Shown: positions 54,114 through 61,840 of the stretch, piece after piece | How positions within the stretch are numbered: position 1 is the stretch's first letter | Layout: every line of letters begins with the position of its first letter | NCBI RefSeq assembly: GCF_902764455.1 | Contig: NZ_CACWVY010000016.1 | Span: 1 to 64,000 of the forward strand | Reading direction: 5' to 3' | From: an uncultured Methanobrevibacter sp. | Lineage (GTDB): Archaea; Methanobacteriota; Methanobacteria; Methanobacteriales; Methanobacteriaceae | Length of the DNA stretch: 64,000 nucleotides | Notes under the pieces: model-generated | Seen by the model: the letters and a program-made list of their open reading frames with translations, nothing else | Databases searched by the model: none | What the model was told of the DNA's origin: nothing | Translations under genes and position numbers: made by a program

Positions 54114-54412
54114 TTAAAGCAACAGCAATGAACTGATAATTTTCTTGGCCTAAGACGAATCAAAGTCCCCTATTTCTTTTAATTTAGAAATCTGATTTTT
54201 ATATTTCAAATTTTGCTGATTTAAAGAATCCATCTTTTCACTCATAGAATCATTTTTTAGTTAATAATTCAATTTCTTCATCTTTTTTGTCGAACTGATC
54301 TCCAAATTCATCATATACCAATTCTTCAAGCAGACTTTTAACTGGTTTTCCGTTAATCATATAAATCAACCTTTTTTTGGAATCATTGAAAAAATAACTA
54401 CAACATCAGTTA
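54114..54412 (-). pseudogene. Decayed partial copy of the neighbouring Rpn-like gene
   Basis: This stretch closely matches the 3' part of the gene at 54414-55322, with the two stop positions exactly 300 bp apart. Reading on the minus strand it gives QISKLKEIGDFDSS, then TAG where the intact copy has Glu, then AKKIISSLLLL. A 2-bp loss (ttttctttag becomes ttttttag) shifts the frame upstream, and a further deletion removes most of the middle. It is a tandem duplicate remnant that cannot encode a working protein. Confidence 0.85.
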
Positions 54413-54413
54413 A

Positions 54414-55322
54414 TTAAAGCAACAGCAAGGAATTGATAATTTTTCGAGCCTCAGGTGAATCAATATCCCCAATTTCTTTTAATTTAGAAATTTGATTTTT
54501 ATATTTCAAATTTTGCTGATTTAAAGAATCTATCTTTTCACTCATAGAATCATTTTCTTTAGTTAATAATTCAATTTCTTCATCTTTTTTGTCAAGCTGA
54601 TCTCCAAATTCAGCATATACTAATTTTTCAATTTCACTTTCAATATGTCTCATGTTAATCATCCCCAGCAACCTTTTTTGTTTTTTAGTGTTTGTAATGT
54701 TTTTTAATATCATCCCTCCAAGAATAACTCCAACGTCAATTTTAAGAAGATTATCTTGAATAATTGCATCATTATATAAGCGAGCTAATGATTCCACAAC
54801 AGGAGGAGCAAATTTTTTTGAAATAAATTTTGAAACAAATGCCAAGTCAAGTGCTTCAATGTCAGTTAATTTTTCTCTATGTTTAACTTTATTAATAAGA
54901 TTATCATATTTTTCCCATATTTCATCCTGACTGATATAAATATAATGAATTTTAATGAAAAGTGATGGTGCATACTCATAGAATTCAAATTCTTTTTTCG
55001 GATCAATATGGCACAATACCACCAAATACACAATCCCCGAATACATGAAACTAGCAAAAAGAATATACTTTGAAAATTTTTTCAAAGTTTTTTCATTAAT
55101 TTCACCACTTTCTTCTTCAAAATTAATCAAAAGCCCCCCCCCATCAGTAAGATAATACTCATCAACCCTCCCAGAATCCAAATTAGGAAAAATTATTTCC
55201 TGAGGCAATCTGCTTTTAAATTCCCCAGGCAAGCTGAAATATTGATGTTGCCTCATACATTGAGCTGCCATCTGGTATTTCAACGTCCGGTCATTAATGT
55301 GATGGATTTGCTTTTTACCCAC
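54414..55322 (-). CDS. Rpn/PD-(D/E)XK-like hypothetical protein with C-terminal coiled coil
   Basis: 302 residues. RVDEYYLTDGGGLLINFEEESGEINEKT holds a D...E.E arrangement that lines up with RVDSSYLAKIGEKICVVNREDESG in the protein at 56911 and more loosely with the protein at 45742. The middle is helical (DIEALDLAFVSKFISKKFAPP). A coiled coil (KKDEEIELLTKENDSMSEK) precedes a SPEARKIINSLLLL end. The start is the GTG at 55322 with a strong AAGGAGG eight bases upstream; a TTG eleven codons earlier overlaps that site. No signal peptide is seen. The function is unknown. A decayed duplicate of its 3' part lies directly downstream. Confidence 0.72.
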   Translation of the reverse strand: MGKKQIHHINDRTLKYQMAAQCMRQHQYFSLPGEFKSRLPQEIIFPNLDSGRVDEYYLTDGGGLLINFEEESGEINEKTLKKFSKYILFASFMYSGIVYLVVLCHIDPKKEFEFYEYAPSLFIKIHYIYISQDEIWEKYDNLINKVKHREKLTDIEALDLAFVSKFISKKFAPPVVESLARLYNDAIIQDNLLKIDVGVILGGMILKNITNTKKQKRLLGMINMRHIESEIEKLVYAEFGDQLDKKDEEIELLTKENDSMSEKIDSLNQQNLKYKNQISKLKEIGDIDSPEARKIINSLLLL

Positions 55323-55621
55323 AGTAAAAACCTCCTTAATTTTTTTAAACTTCAATAAATAAACTATAACCTACAAATAAGTAATTAATCATTTAAAATC
55401 CAACATATATAAGGTTATGCTTTTTAAAAAGTAATTATTGTGCTTTAAATGAAATTTAACATGCGTATCTTAATATTTAGCTCAAGATAGAATAAGACAC
55501 CCCATTTAAAAAAAAATGAATCAAATATATTGCAAAAATCAATATTACAATCAGAATATGAAAAATTACAAAAACTTTTATTAAAATCAAAAAACAGAAA
55601 TTAAAATAATAGGTGAATTTA

Positions 55622-56842
55622 ATGGATTTGATAGTAGCAAAGTTTGATGGAAATGCACTAGCAGACGGTGAAAAAATTAAAAATGCAGCCGCATCTGTCA
55701 TAAAAGAATATGAAAAAGGCAATAAAGTAGTAGTAATAGCTTCAGCTACAAGCAACACTACTGATGAGCTCATAAAGCTTTCCACTGAAGCTGTTGGCAG
55801 GCTTTTGACAGATTCCCAAAAAGCCGAAATTATGGCAATGGGAGAGAGAACCAGTGCAAGACTATTAAAATCAGCCCTTGAAGCCCAGGGTGCAAAAGCA
55901 GAAGTTATCGACCCATATAATGATTTATGGCCTATTGTAACTGATACTAATTTTTTAGAGGCTAAAATTGATCTGATGCAGAGCCAGGCAAAAATCAATA
56001 CCCTGAAAATCCTTTTAAATCAGGGCATAATTCCTGTTGTGTGCGGTTTTTTAGGAAAAGGACCTGGAGGAGAAGTAACAACATTAGGCCGTGGCGGAAG
56101 TGACATTACTGCATTTTTAATTGGAAATTCACTTGATGCAGATGAAATAATTATCGTAAGCGATGTTGACGGAGTTATGTCAAGTGATCCTGCACAGATT
56201 GAAAAGGCCAAACTGGTTAAGGAAATATCCGTTGAAGAACTTAGAAATCTCTCAACCAAAGGAGTGCAACTGATACATCCTCACGCATTGAAATATAAAA
56301 CCAAAGATTTGTATGCAAAAATTATCAACTGTTCACATGTTGACCTCACAGCAAGCGGAACAGAAATTATAGGTCCTTTTGAAGACTCAACACTGAAAAC
56401 AATTTCACTGTATGACTATCCTCTTTCAATAATAGCAATTGTGGGAGATTCACTATTGTCAAAAGAAGGAATACTTTCCGATTTGACACATCATTTGGCC
56501 GAAAACAATTTGAACATCTACAAATTATCAGTCACAGACAATTCAATTACCATTTTTGTAGACAAAAAGGAAGCCCAAAAAGCATATCACATACTGCATG
56601 ATTTTGTTTTAGCAAGCGACATATTCAATTCCCTCTCATTGGGTCAGGACACAGCAATGATTACCATTGTAAGTCTTGACATCATTGAAAAACCGGGAAT
56701 AATAGCTGCAATAACAGAACAGCTTAGAAAAAACAATATAAAAATAATTGAAATCAACTCATCACAAACAGCAATAGTTGTTATTGTTGACTGGAAAGAC
56801 GGTGAGACCGCCAAAGAACTGATTGATGAAATTCTGGAATAG
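55622..56842 (+). CDS. lysC: Aspartate kinase with an altered N-terminal motif
   Basis: Phosphorylates aspartate at the head of the lysine, threonine and methionine pathway. The family features are MGERTSARL, GFLGKGPGGEVTTLGRGGSDITA, IVSDVDGVMSSDP, KGVQLIHPHALK and two C-terminal ACT domains (about 265-406). The universal KFGGTS motif at the start reads KFDGNA instead, keeping Lys and the second Gly but changing Gly, Thr and Ser. The length of 406 residues is normal for monofunctional enzymes. The start at 55622 has GGTGA upstream; a GTG three codons earlier overlaps that site. No amino-acid biosynthesis partner is adjacent. Activity is likely but not certain. Confidence 0.88.
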   Translation: MDLIVAKFDGNALADGEKIKNAAASVIKEYEKGNKVVVIASATSNTTDELIKLSTEAVGRLLTDSQKAEIMAMGERTSARLLKSALEAQGAKAEVIDPYNDLWPIVTDTNFLEAKIDLMQSQAKINTLKILLNQGIIPVVCGFLGKGPGGEVTTLGRGGSDITAFLIGNSLDADEIIIVSDVDGVMSSDPAQIEKAKLVKEISVEELRNLSTKGVQLIHPHALKYKTKDLYAKIINCSHVDLTASGTEIIGPFEDSTLKTISLYDYPLSIIAIVGDSLLSKEGILSDLTHHLAENNLNIYKLSVTDNSITIFVDKKEAQKAYHILHDFVLASDIFNSLSLGQDTAMITIVSLDIIEKPGIIAAITEQLRKNNIKIIEINSSQTAIVVIVDWKDGETAKELIDEILE

Positions 56843-56857
56843 GGATTTGAAAAAAAA

Positions 56858-56978
56858 TTACCTATCCAATTTACCGCTTTCCAACTCACTTCTTGAAAAA
56901 TTACTCAACTCTAAAGCTTTTTCAATACCAAGTTCCTCCTTAATTTTAAGAGCCATAACAAACTCTCCTTGCTCAATA
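56858..56978 (-). pseudogene. Out-of-frame C-terminal tail of the gene at 56911-57732
   Basis: In the next frame the minus strand reads IEQGEFVMALKIKEELG, then IEKALELSNFSRSELE, then a TAA at 56860-56858. This is a natural continuation of FNEGFDSG in the upstream gene. One extra G in the four-G tract at 56979-56982 would join the two. The tail is probably the ancestral C terminus. Confidence 0.75.
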
Positions 56979-57732
56979 CCCCAGAATCGAAACCTTCATT
57001 AAAAATCAATTGTTTTTGAAAATCCATAGCAGTTTTAGCTTCTTGCAATCCAATCACCTCTTCTAAGCGTTGAATATCCTTTAAAGTTTTTGCATATTTA
57101 TGTATAACACATTTCATCTCAAATATCAATTCTAATTTGAATTCTTCATCTTCGATTTTGAGTAATTTAAGCAATTGACAAACTATTTCAAGAATTTGAT
57201 TTTGATTTTCCTTATACATTCGCGGAATCATAATCAAATTCATCGCATCAACATTATCCAAAACCTCATTGTTTAATATTCTATCCCTTACATTAATTAA
57301 TCTTTCCATACCACCCAAATCTGAATAGACAATGCTTTTTGGATTACAAATCAATGTTGGTGACCTATGAATCACATCAGAACTTATTGACGGAACCTGA
57401 TCTGAAGTCAAAAAAGACATTACCGGCAATTCAGTTGCATATTCCAGATTAACCCGATACCTATTGATTTTTTCATAAGTTTCATTATTAACCTTGCCAC
57501 TTTCATCCTCCCTGTTGACGACACAAATTTTTTCACCAATCTTTGCAAGATATGATGAATCCACTCTTGGCACACTACCACTTGCATTTGGATACTCGTT
57601 AGCTAACGGCCCCACATATTTTCCAGGAAGCTCAAAAAATTCATGAATTACATCACCGGCATATGCAGCCTGTCTTTTTGCAAGTGAATCTAAAGGCTTG
57701 TCCATTCTTTTTGTTTTCTTTTTACTACACAT
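56911..57732 (-). CDS. Rpn/PD-(D/E)XK-like hypothetical protein, C terminus frameshifted
   Basis: 273 residues as it stands. RVDSSYLAKIGEKICVV followed by NREDESGKVNNETYEK aligns with the D...E motif of the protein at 54414-55322. The N-terminal LDSLAKRQAAYAGDVIHEFFELPG resembles the KYQMAAQCMRQHQYFSLPG of that protein. Helices follow (LIMIPRMYKENQ, LQEAKTAMDFQKQLIFNEGF). After FDSG the frame slips at a G tract and the last ~21 residues (VLSKESLLWLL...) are probably not native; the original end lies in the next frame down to 56858. AAGGAGGG seven bases before the ATG is an excellent ribosome site. It converges on the aspartate kinase gene. Function unknown. Confidence 0.75.
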   Translation of the reverse strand: MCSKKKTKRMDKPLDSLAKRQAAYAGDVIHEFFELPGKYVGPLANEYPNASGSVPRVDSSYLAKIGEKICVVNREDESGKVNNETYEKINRYRVNLEYATELPVMSFLTSDQVPSISSDVIHRSPTLICNPKSIVYSDLGGMERLINVRDRILNNEVLDNVDAMNLIMIPRMYKENQNQILEIVCQLLKLLKIEDEEFKLELIFEMKCVIHKYAKTLKDIQRLEEVIGLQEAKTAMDFQKQLIFNEGFDSGVLSKESLLWLLKLRRNLVLKKL

Positions 57733-58241
57733 TTATCCCTCCTTCTAATTTCCGGAAATTAAATCATGCATGTATAATATTATTTAGCAACTTATATAAG
57801 TTTAATCTTTGAAATAAGAGCAATTATACAATTAAAAATAATATAAGCAACTTAAAACAATATTTAGGCCAAAATAATAAATTAGTGCATAAAAAGAAAA
57901 TTGTTTTGATTCAAAAATATGATTTCATATGAAGTTGATATACCATCACCGCAAGAAAAAAATTAAAAATTACCCTAAGAATCAAAATTATGAAATGTAA
58001 AATCAAATAAATCAAAATAAAATGTAAAAACCATATTTTACTTAATCGTTTATGCAAGTATATGCCATTAAAAATCAGTCAACAAAAATAAAAAAAAGTT
58101 CGAAGCTACGGCAGTGCAACTTCGAACGGCATTTTTCACGACTTGTTAATTAGTCATTATAATATAACTTGTTCATGACATATAAATTAAATGGTTAGGT
58201 TGAAAATAGGTAAAAAGAAAAAAAGCAGATAATAAATTAAA
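57733..58241. other. Long AT-rich intergenic region, 509 bp, with one GC-rich hairpin
   Basis: No protein gene was recognised. The only compositional exception is a GC-rich island at about 58098-58130, described separately. The rest is A/T-rich and holds the upstream region of the gene ending at 57732 and the 3' flank of the thioesterase gene. Confidence 0.6.
58084..58127 (-). ncRNA. GC-rich hairpin with T-run: small RNA or distal terminator
   Basis: On the minus strand gttcgaag and cttcgaac form a perfect 8-bp stem around a 14-base GC-rich loop (ttgcactgccgtag). A run of eight T, then A and five T, follows (58097 down to 58084). Everything around it is close to 80% A+T. Two readings fit: the terminator of the thioesterase transcript, about 115 bp past its stop, or the 3' end of a small RNA started from TATA-like DNA near 58150-58190. 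Confidence 0.5.
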
Positions 58242-58640
58242 TCATAATTTAAAGCCAGTTCCAATAAACTGGGCAACATCACGGCCAGTATCATCTGAAA
58301 TGTCAACATTAACAATAGAAGAAGTCCTGCCGTTTTTTCTGCATGTAGCTTTGGCTGTCAGTTTATCCCCTTTTGGAGCTGAAAGATAGTGAATGTCAAC
58401 CTGCTGGGCAACAGTGAGCTGGTGAATCTGATTTGAAAGAACTGCAAAGGCAAAATCTGCCAGTGTGAATATTACTCCACCCATCACACCGCCATATGCA
58501 TTTTTATGTTCATCTGTTAAAACCAAGCTGCAGATAGCTTCGCCTTCTGTTAATTCATCTAATGTTATTCCAGTATTTACTGCGAATTTGTCCTTGTAGA
58601 AAAATTCTCTTGCATTTTCTAATGAATCGAAATTAGCCAT
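58242..58640 (-). CDS. Hotdog-fold thioesterase (PaaI-like)
   Basis: 132 residues, a normal length. It has NAYGGVMGGVIFTLADFAFAVLSN, in which the helix after the GG motif carries the catalytic Asp of the PaaI type. QVDIHYLSAPKGDKLTAKA and GRTSSIVNVDISDDTGRDVAQFIGTGF follow. It probably hydrolyses an acyl- or aryl-CoA thioester in the cytoplasm as a tetramer. The His usual before the first Gly pair in many members is replaced by Tyr. GGTG five bases before the ATG supports the start. It stands alone, with the next gene upstream ending 65 bp away. Confidence 0.87.
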   Translation of the reverse strand: MANFDSLENAREFFYKDKFAVNTGITLDELTEGEAICSLVLTDEHKNAYGGVMGGVIFTLADFAFAVLSNQIHQLTVAQQVDIHYLSAPKGDKLTAKATCRKNGRTSSIVNVDISDDTGRDVAQFIGTGFKL

Positions 58641-58705
58641 TTTAACACCAATAATATGATTTATCGAAACACTTTAATTAATATTTTGAAAAAAAAAAGT
58701 AGTCA

Positions 58706-59323
58706 CTAAATAAGTACTTTCAGAGATTCCCACATCAAATAGACTGCTCCTAAAATTATCAGAACTGCAAATATTTTAGGGATATATTTTGTTTTTGAAA
58801 TCAGCCTGTCCAAATCGATTTTTGAAATTAAAAAACTCAAAACAAACAATGTCAATGCAAAACCAAAACAATACAGTAAAATGTTTAATACTGCATAAGC
58901 ACTGTCGGAACCCATAAGAAGTGCAATCAGAGAAATAAGATATGCGCTGTAACACGGAGTCCAAGAAACTGACGTTAAAAGACCTAAAATAAATGATCCG
59001 ACTACACCTTCACCGCTTCTAGAAGAAACTGCTCCAAAAGAAATGGAGCGTCCGGCAAGCATCATAATTCCAATCACAAGAAGGATTAAAGCAGAGACTA
59101 TTCGGATATAAAACATATAGCCGTAAACAATGGATGTGAAAAATCCTGTAAGAAATATTATGGCCACAAAGATACTTAAAAGTCCCAAAACGAATGCCAG
59201 TATTTCAGTTTTTGTTTTTGTCTTTAAGCTGAAAGCTACAAATATCGGAATTATAGGCAAAATACATGGTGACAATATTGAAATTACACCTGTAAAAAAG
59301 GAAATAAAAGGAAGTATTTCCAT
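58706..59323 (-). CDS. ccdA: CcdA-like transmembrane thiol-electron carrier
   Basis: 205 residues with six predicted transmembrane segments. The two redox-active Cys of the CcdA/DsbD-beta family lie in ISILSPCILPIIP (helix 1) and SVSWTPCYSAYLISL (helix 4), each next to Pro. It carries reducing power from cytoplasmic thioredoxin across the membrane. Its ATG follows the stop of the exported thioredoxin gene with no gap, and its ribosome site AAGGAG lies in the last codons of that gene, so the two are translationally coupled. The partner thioredoxin is the likely acceptor. Confidence 0.9.
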   Translation of the reverse strand: MEILPFISFFTGVISILSPCILPIIPIFVAFSLKTKTKTEILAFVLGLLSIFVAIIFLTGFFTSIVYGYMFYIRIVSALILLVIGIMMLAGRSISFGAVSSRSGEGVVGSFILGLLTSVSWTPCYSAYLISLIALLMGSDSAYAVLNILLYCFGFALTLFVLSFLISKIDLDRLISKTKYIPKIFAVLIILGAVYLMWESLKVLI

Positions 59324-59749
59324 TTAAATCTCCTTAAGAGCGCTTAAAAACTCATCACTTTCCACATAACCTTCAATTTTTTGGACTGTCTTGCCGTTGC
59401 CGTCAACAAAATGAACTACAGGTGTTCCGAAAACCTGATATTTGCCGGCAATTTGAGGATTTTTGTTAATGTCAACCAAAAGAACAATGCATTTTTCATT
59501 AAGTTCCTTTTGGACATTTTTGTCACTTAAAACATTATCTTTCAACATGTCACAGTAAACACAGCTGTCCTGGTCAAATATTATTGCAACAGTTTTGTTC
59601 TGGCTTTGAGCTATGCTGAATGCACCGTCAATGTCAGTTGTGACATTCAGACCCTGAATTGCTCCGCTTTCAAAATCAACTGCACTTACAGCCATTGTTA
59701 ATGTTAAAAGGACCATTACAGCAAGTCCTATTAAAATATATTTTTTCAT
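59324..59749 (-). CDS. Exported thioredoxin-like protein
   Basis: 141 residues. An N-terminal signal or anchor segment (about 4-25, GLAVMVLLTLTMAVSA) resembles those of the adhesins. A thioredoxin-fold domain has DQDSCVYCDMLKDNVLSD (active site CVYC), VLLVDINKNPQIAGKYQVFGTPVVHFVD with the cis-Pro, and a final KIEGYVESDEFL. It is similar to Thioredoxin_7/DUF255-type fold members. It acts outside the membrane on thiols and is probably kept reduced by the CcdA partner encoded directly after it. The start at 59749 (MKKYILI) has TGAT upstream; a GTG three codons earlier is the alternative. Confidence 0.88.
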   Translation of the reverse strand: MKKYILIGLAVMVLLTLTMAVSAVDFESGAIQGLNVTTDIDGAFSIAQSQNKTVAIIFDQDSCVYCDMLKDNVLSDKNVQKELNEKCIVLLVDINKNPQIAGKYQVFGTPVVHFVDGNGKTVQKIEGYVESDEFLSALKEI

Positions 59750-59873
59750 GTTAATCACTATTAAAATTAGATATTAATATATTTTTATATCATAAAATGG
59801 TTGACGTTAATGTTAAACTATCTAATCATTAAAAAAAAAAGAATTGATTGTTGGCAAGCCAACAATCTTAAAT

Positions 59874-61262
59874 TTATTCTCTTTTTGTGTTGAATTCATC
59901 TTTTGAGCGTATTCCCACAAGGGAAGCAAATATTGCAAGGACACATGCAACAGTACAGATTCCGCAGATTATCTGTGAAGCCTGCACAATCATTGCAGCA
60001 TATTGGGGTTCAAGCTGCAGGTTGCCCATTACCCATGCAAATATCAAAGTCAGAAGCCCTAAACTCATGGTCTGACCTATTGTTCTCATTGTTGCCTGTG
60101 AAGCAGAAGCTGTTGGAGCATATTTCGGAGGAACTGAACTCATGATTGCGTTCATGTTCGGACTTGAGAAAAGTCCCATACCGATACCCTGCAGAATCAT
60201 TGCCAATATGACAAAGTAAATCGGAGTGTCGCCGTTTAAAAATGTAAGTATCAGAAGAGCAACTGCAGCAATACTCATTCCAACTGCAGCAAGTTTTTGG
60301 GGATGGATTCTGTCTGAGAGCTTACCGGCATTCGGAGCCATTATAGCCATGATGATTGGAGTAATAATCAGTATCATACCTGACATCTGTGCATCCCATC
60401 CACGGACATACTGGAAATGATAATTCAAAATGGTTGTTACAACCATAATAGCCAGATAGCTGCACAGTGCAGCCACATTGGATGATGTGAACTTGCTGTT
60501 TTTAAACAGATTCATATTGAATACCGGTGAGGACTGTCTCAGCTCATAGGCGCCGAAGATACATAAAATCACAAGCCCCACTATTGTCATAACAAGTCCC
60601 TGAGTGGTTACAAGTGATGTAAATCCGTAGATGAATGTCAAAATACCTATTGCCCATAATATTGAACCTAACTTATCGATAGGCTGGCCTTCATATGTTT
60701 TCCACTCCTGCGGAATTTTTACTGCCATCAAAATAATACATAATACCAAAAATGGAATTACAAAGTAAAACATTGCCCTCCATCCGAGATTGTGTACCAG
60801 AAATCCGCAGATAACTGGTGAAAGGGATGTTGCAAGATATACTCCTGTTACTGTAAAACCAAGTGCCTTTCCACGATTTTGAGGTTTGACCGCCTGGACC
60901 ACCATTGCCATTGCAGACACATTTAAAAATGCAACTCCTGCTCCCTGAATGATTCTGAATACCAGAAATGATTCAGTTGAAAAGGAAAGGACTGCACCGA
61001 TAGATCCCAGCAGAAACACGATGATTCCTGCAAGAAGTGATTTTTTAACTCCGAATTTTCCTGAAATCTGACCTGCCGGAACGGTAAATACCGCCACAAC
61101 AAGGAAAAATATTGTTGGAATCCAGTTCTGGATTACATTGTTCATTACAAATTCCTGTGCAATAGCCGGAACACCAATGATTATTCCGTTTGATAAAAAC
61201 ACTGCAAAAAAGGATGTAATGAATGAAATAAATATGACATATGTTTCAAATTCTATTTTCAT
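59874..61262 (-). CDS. MFS exporter, DHA2 (EmrB/QacA-like) family
   Basis: 462 residues, about 14 transmembrane segments. It has GQISGKFGVKKSLLAG after helix 2, RIIQGAGVAF, GKALGFTVTGVYLATSLSPVICGFL (motif C-like for antiporters) and a second-half GKLSDRIHPQKL loop. It is probably a proton-driven multidrug or metabolite exporter. It starts at 61262, five bases after the stop of the MarR gene, with GGGAG overlapping that stop; an ATG five codons earlier overlaps the MarR gene. Being downstream of a MarR repressor fits induction by its substrate. Confidence 0.9.
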   Translation of the reverse strand: MKIEFETYVIFISFITSFFAVFLSNGIIIGVPAIAQEFVMNNVIQNWIPTIFFLVVAVFTVPAGQISGKFGVKKSLLAGIIVFLLGSIGAVLSFSTESFLVFRIIQGAGVAFLNVSAMAMVVQAVKPQNRGKALGFTVTGVYLATSLSPVICGFLVHNLGWRAMFYFVIPFLVLCIILMAVKIPQEWKTYEGQPIDKLGSILWAIGILTFIYGFTSLVTTQGLVMTIVGLVILCIFGAYELRQSSPVFNMNLFKNSKFTSSNVAALCSYLAIMVVTTILNYHFQYVRGWDAQMSGMILIITPIIMAIMAPNAGKLSDRIHPQKLAAVGMSIAAVALLILTFLNGDTPIYFVILAMILQGIGMGLFSSPNMNAIMSSVPPKYAPTASASQATMRTIGQTMSLGLLTLIFAWVMGNLQLEPQYAAMIVQASQIICGICTVACVLAIFASLVGIRSKDEFNTKRE

Positions 61263-61267
61263 AATAA

Positions 61268-61702
61268 CTACTCCCATATAATCTTCATTGAATTGATTGA
61301 AATTTCTTTTATTCTTTTTTTAAGTTCCTCATCGCCATCAGTCAGTCCCACTTCACTTTCCCAGTCTCTTGAGATTTGCCTTATCTTTGGAACCAGTTCA
61401 TTGGCTTTTGGTGTTGTATTTAACATGTATTTGCGTCTGTTTTTAGGATTGATTTCTCTTATTATATATCCATCATCCTCAAGTTTTTTTACAATCTTGG
61501 CTATGTTTCCTTTGCTCTGACCTGAGAAATTTACCAAATCGTCCTGTGATGAATTCGGACGGTCATGAATGAATAATATAAATCTTAAATCATAATCCAG
61601 ATTCATATCACCAAGCTTCAAATTGAGATATTTCAGCTGGTTTTTAGAAATATTATGAATCCATGCCGCAAAGGGTGCCCTGTCAAACATTTCACTATCC
61701 AT
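61268..61702 (-). CDS. MarR-family transcriptional regulator
   Basis: 144 residues. The winged helix-turn-helix is seen in SSQDDLVNFSGQSKGNIAKIVKKLEDDGYI, followed by the wing REINPKNRRKYMLN and C-terminal dimerisation helices (KELVPKIRQISRDWE type). It probably represses itself and the co-transcribed MFS exporter, releasing DNA when a small ligand binds. The start is placed at 61702 because a TATA box (atttatatg) lies about 26 bp upstream, giving a leaderless transcript; an in-frame ATG at 61726 would overlap that TATA box. An inverted repeat next to the TATA box is a candidate operator. Confidence 0.88.
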   Translation of the reverse strand: MDSEMFDRAPFAAWIHNISKNQLKYLNLKLGDMNLDYDLRFILFIHDRPNSSQDDLVNFSGQSKGNIAKIVKKLEDDGYIIREINPKNRRKYMLNTTPKANELVPKIRQISRDWESEVGLTDGDEELKKRIKEISINSMKIIWE

Positions 61703-61723
61703 GATTATACTTTGAGTTAAGAG

Positions 61724-61746
61724 CATATAAATGTTTCTAATGAAAC
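61724..61746 (-). promoter_or_regulatory. TATA box and candidate MarR operator
   Basis: On the minus strand atttatatg (61732-61724) is followed about 26 bp later by the MarR start codon. Directly upstream the perfect inverted repeat gtttc-taat-gaaac (61733-61746) covers the BRE position. A further aatgaaac half site lies at about 61753-61761. This arrangement fits autorepression. Confidence 0.6.
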
Positions 61747-61840
61747 TGTTAAAAATGAAACTAAAAACCTTAACGTTTAAATGCTAAATTTAACAAATAT
61801 TATATAACATAAATTTAAAATCTTATTAATGAGGGATAGC

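Noticed and set aside
55477-55998. Open frame antisense to the aspartate kinase
   Set aside because: It covers the start of a clearly recognised gene in the other direction and has no start signal or family match.
58098-58127. tRNA or tRNA fragment at the GC-rich hairpin
   Set aside because: Only one stem-loop of 30 bases is present, with no acceptor stem, TPsiC arm or CCA.
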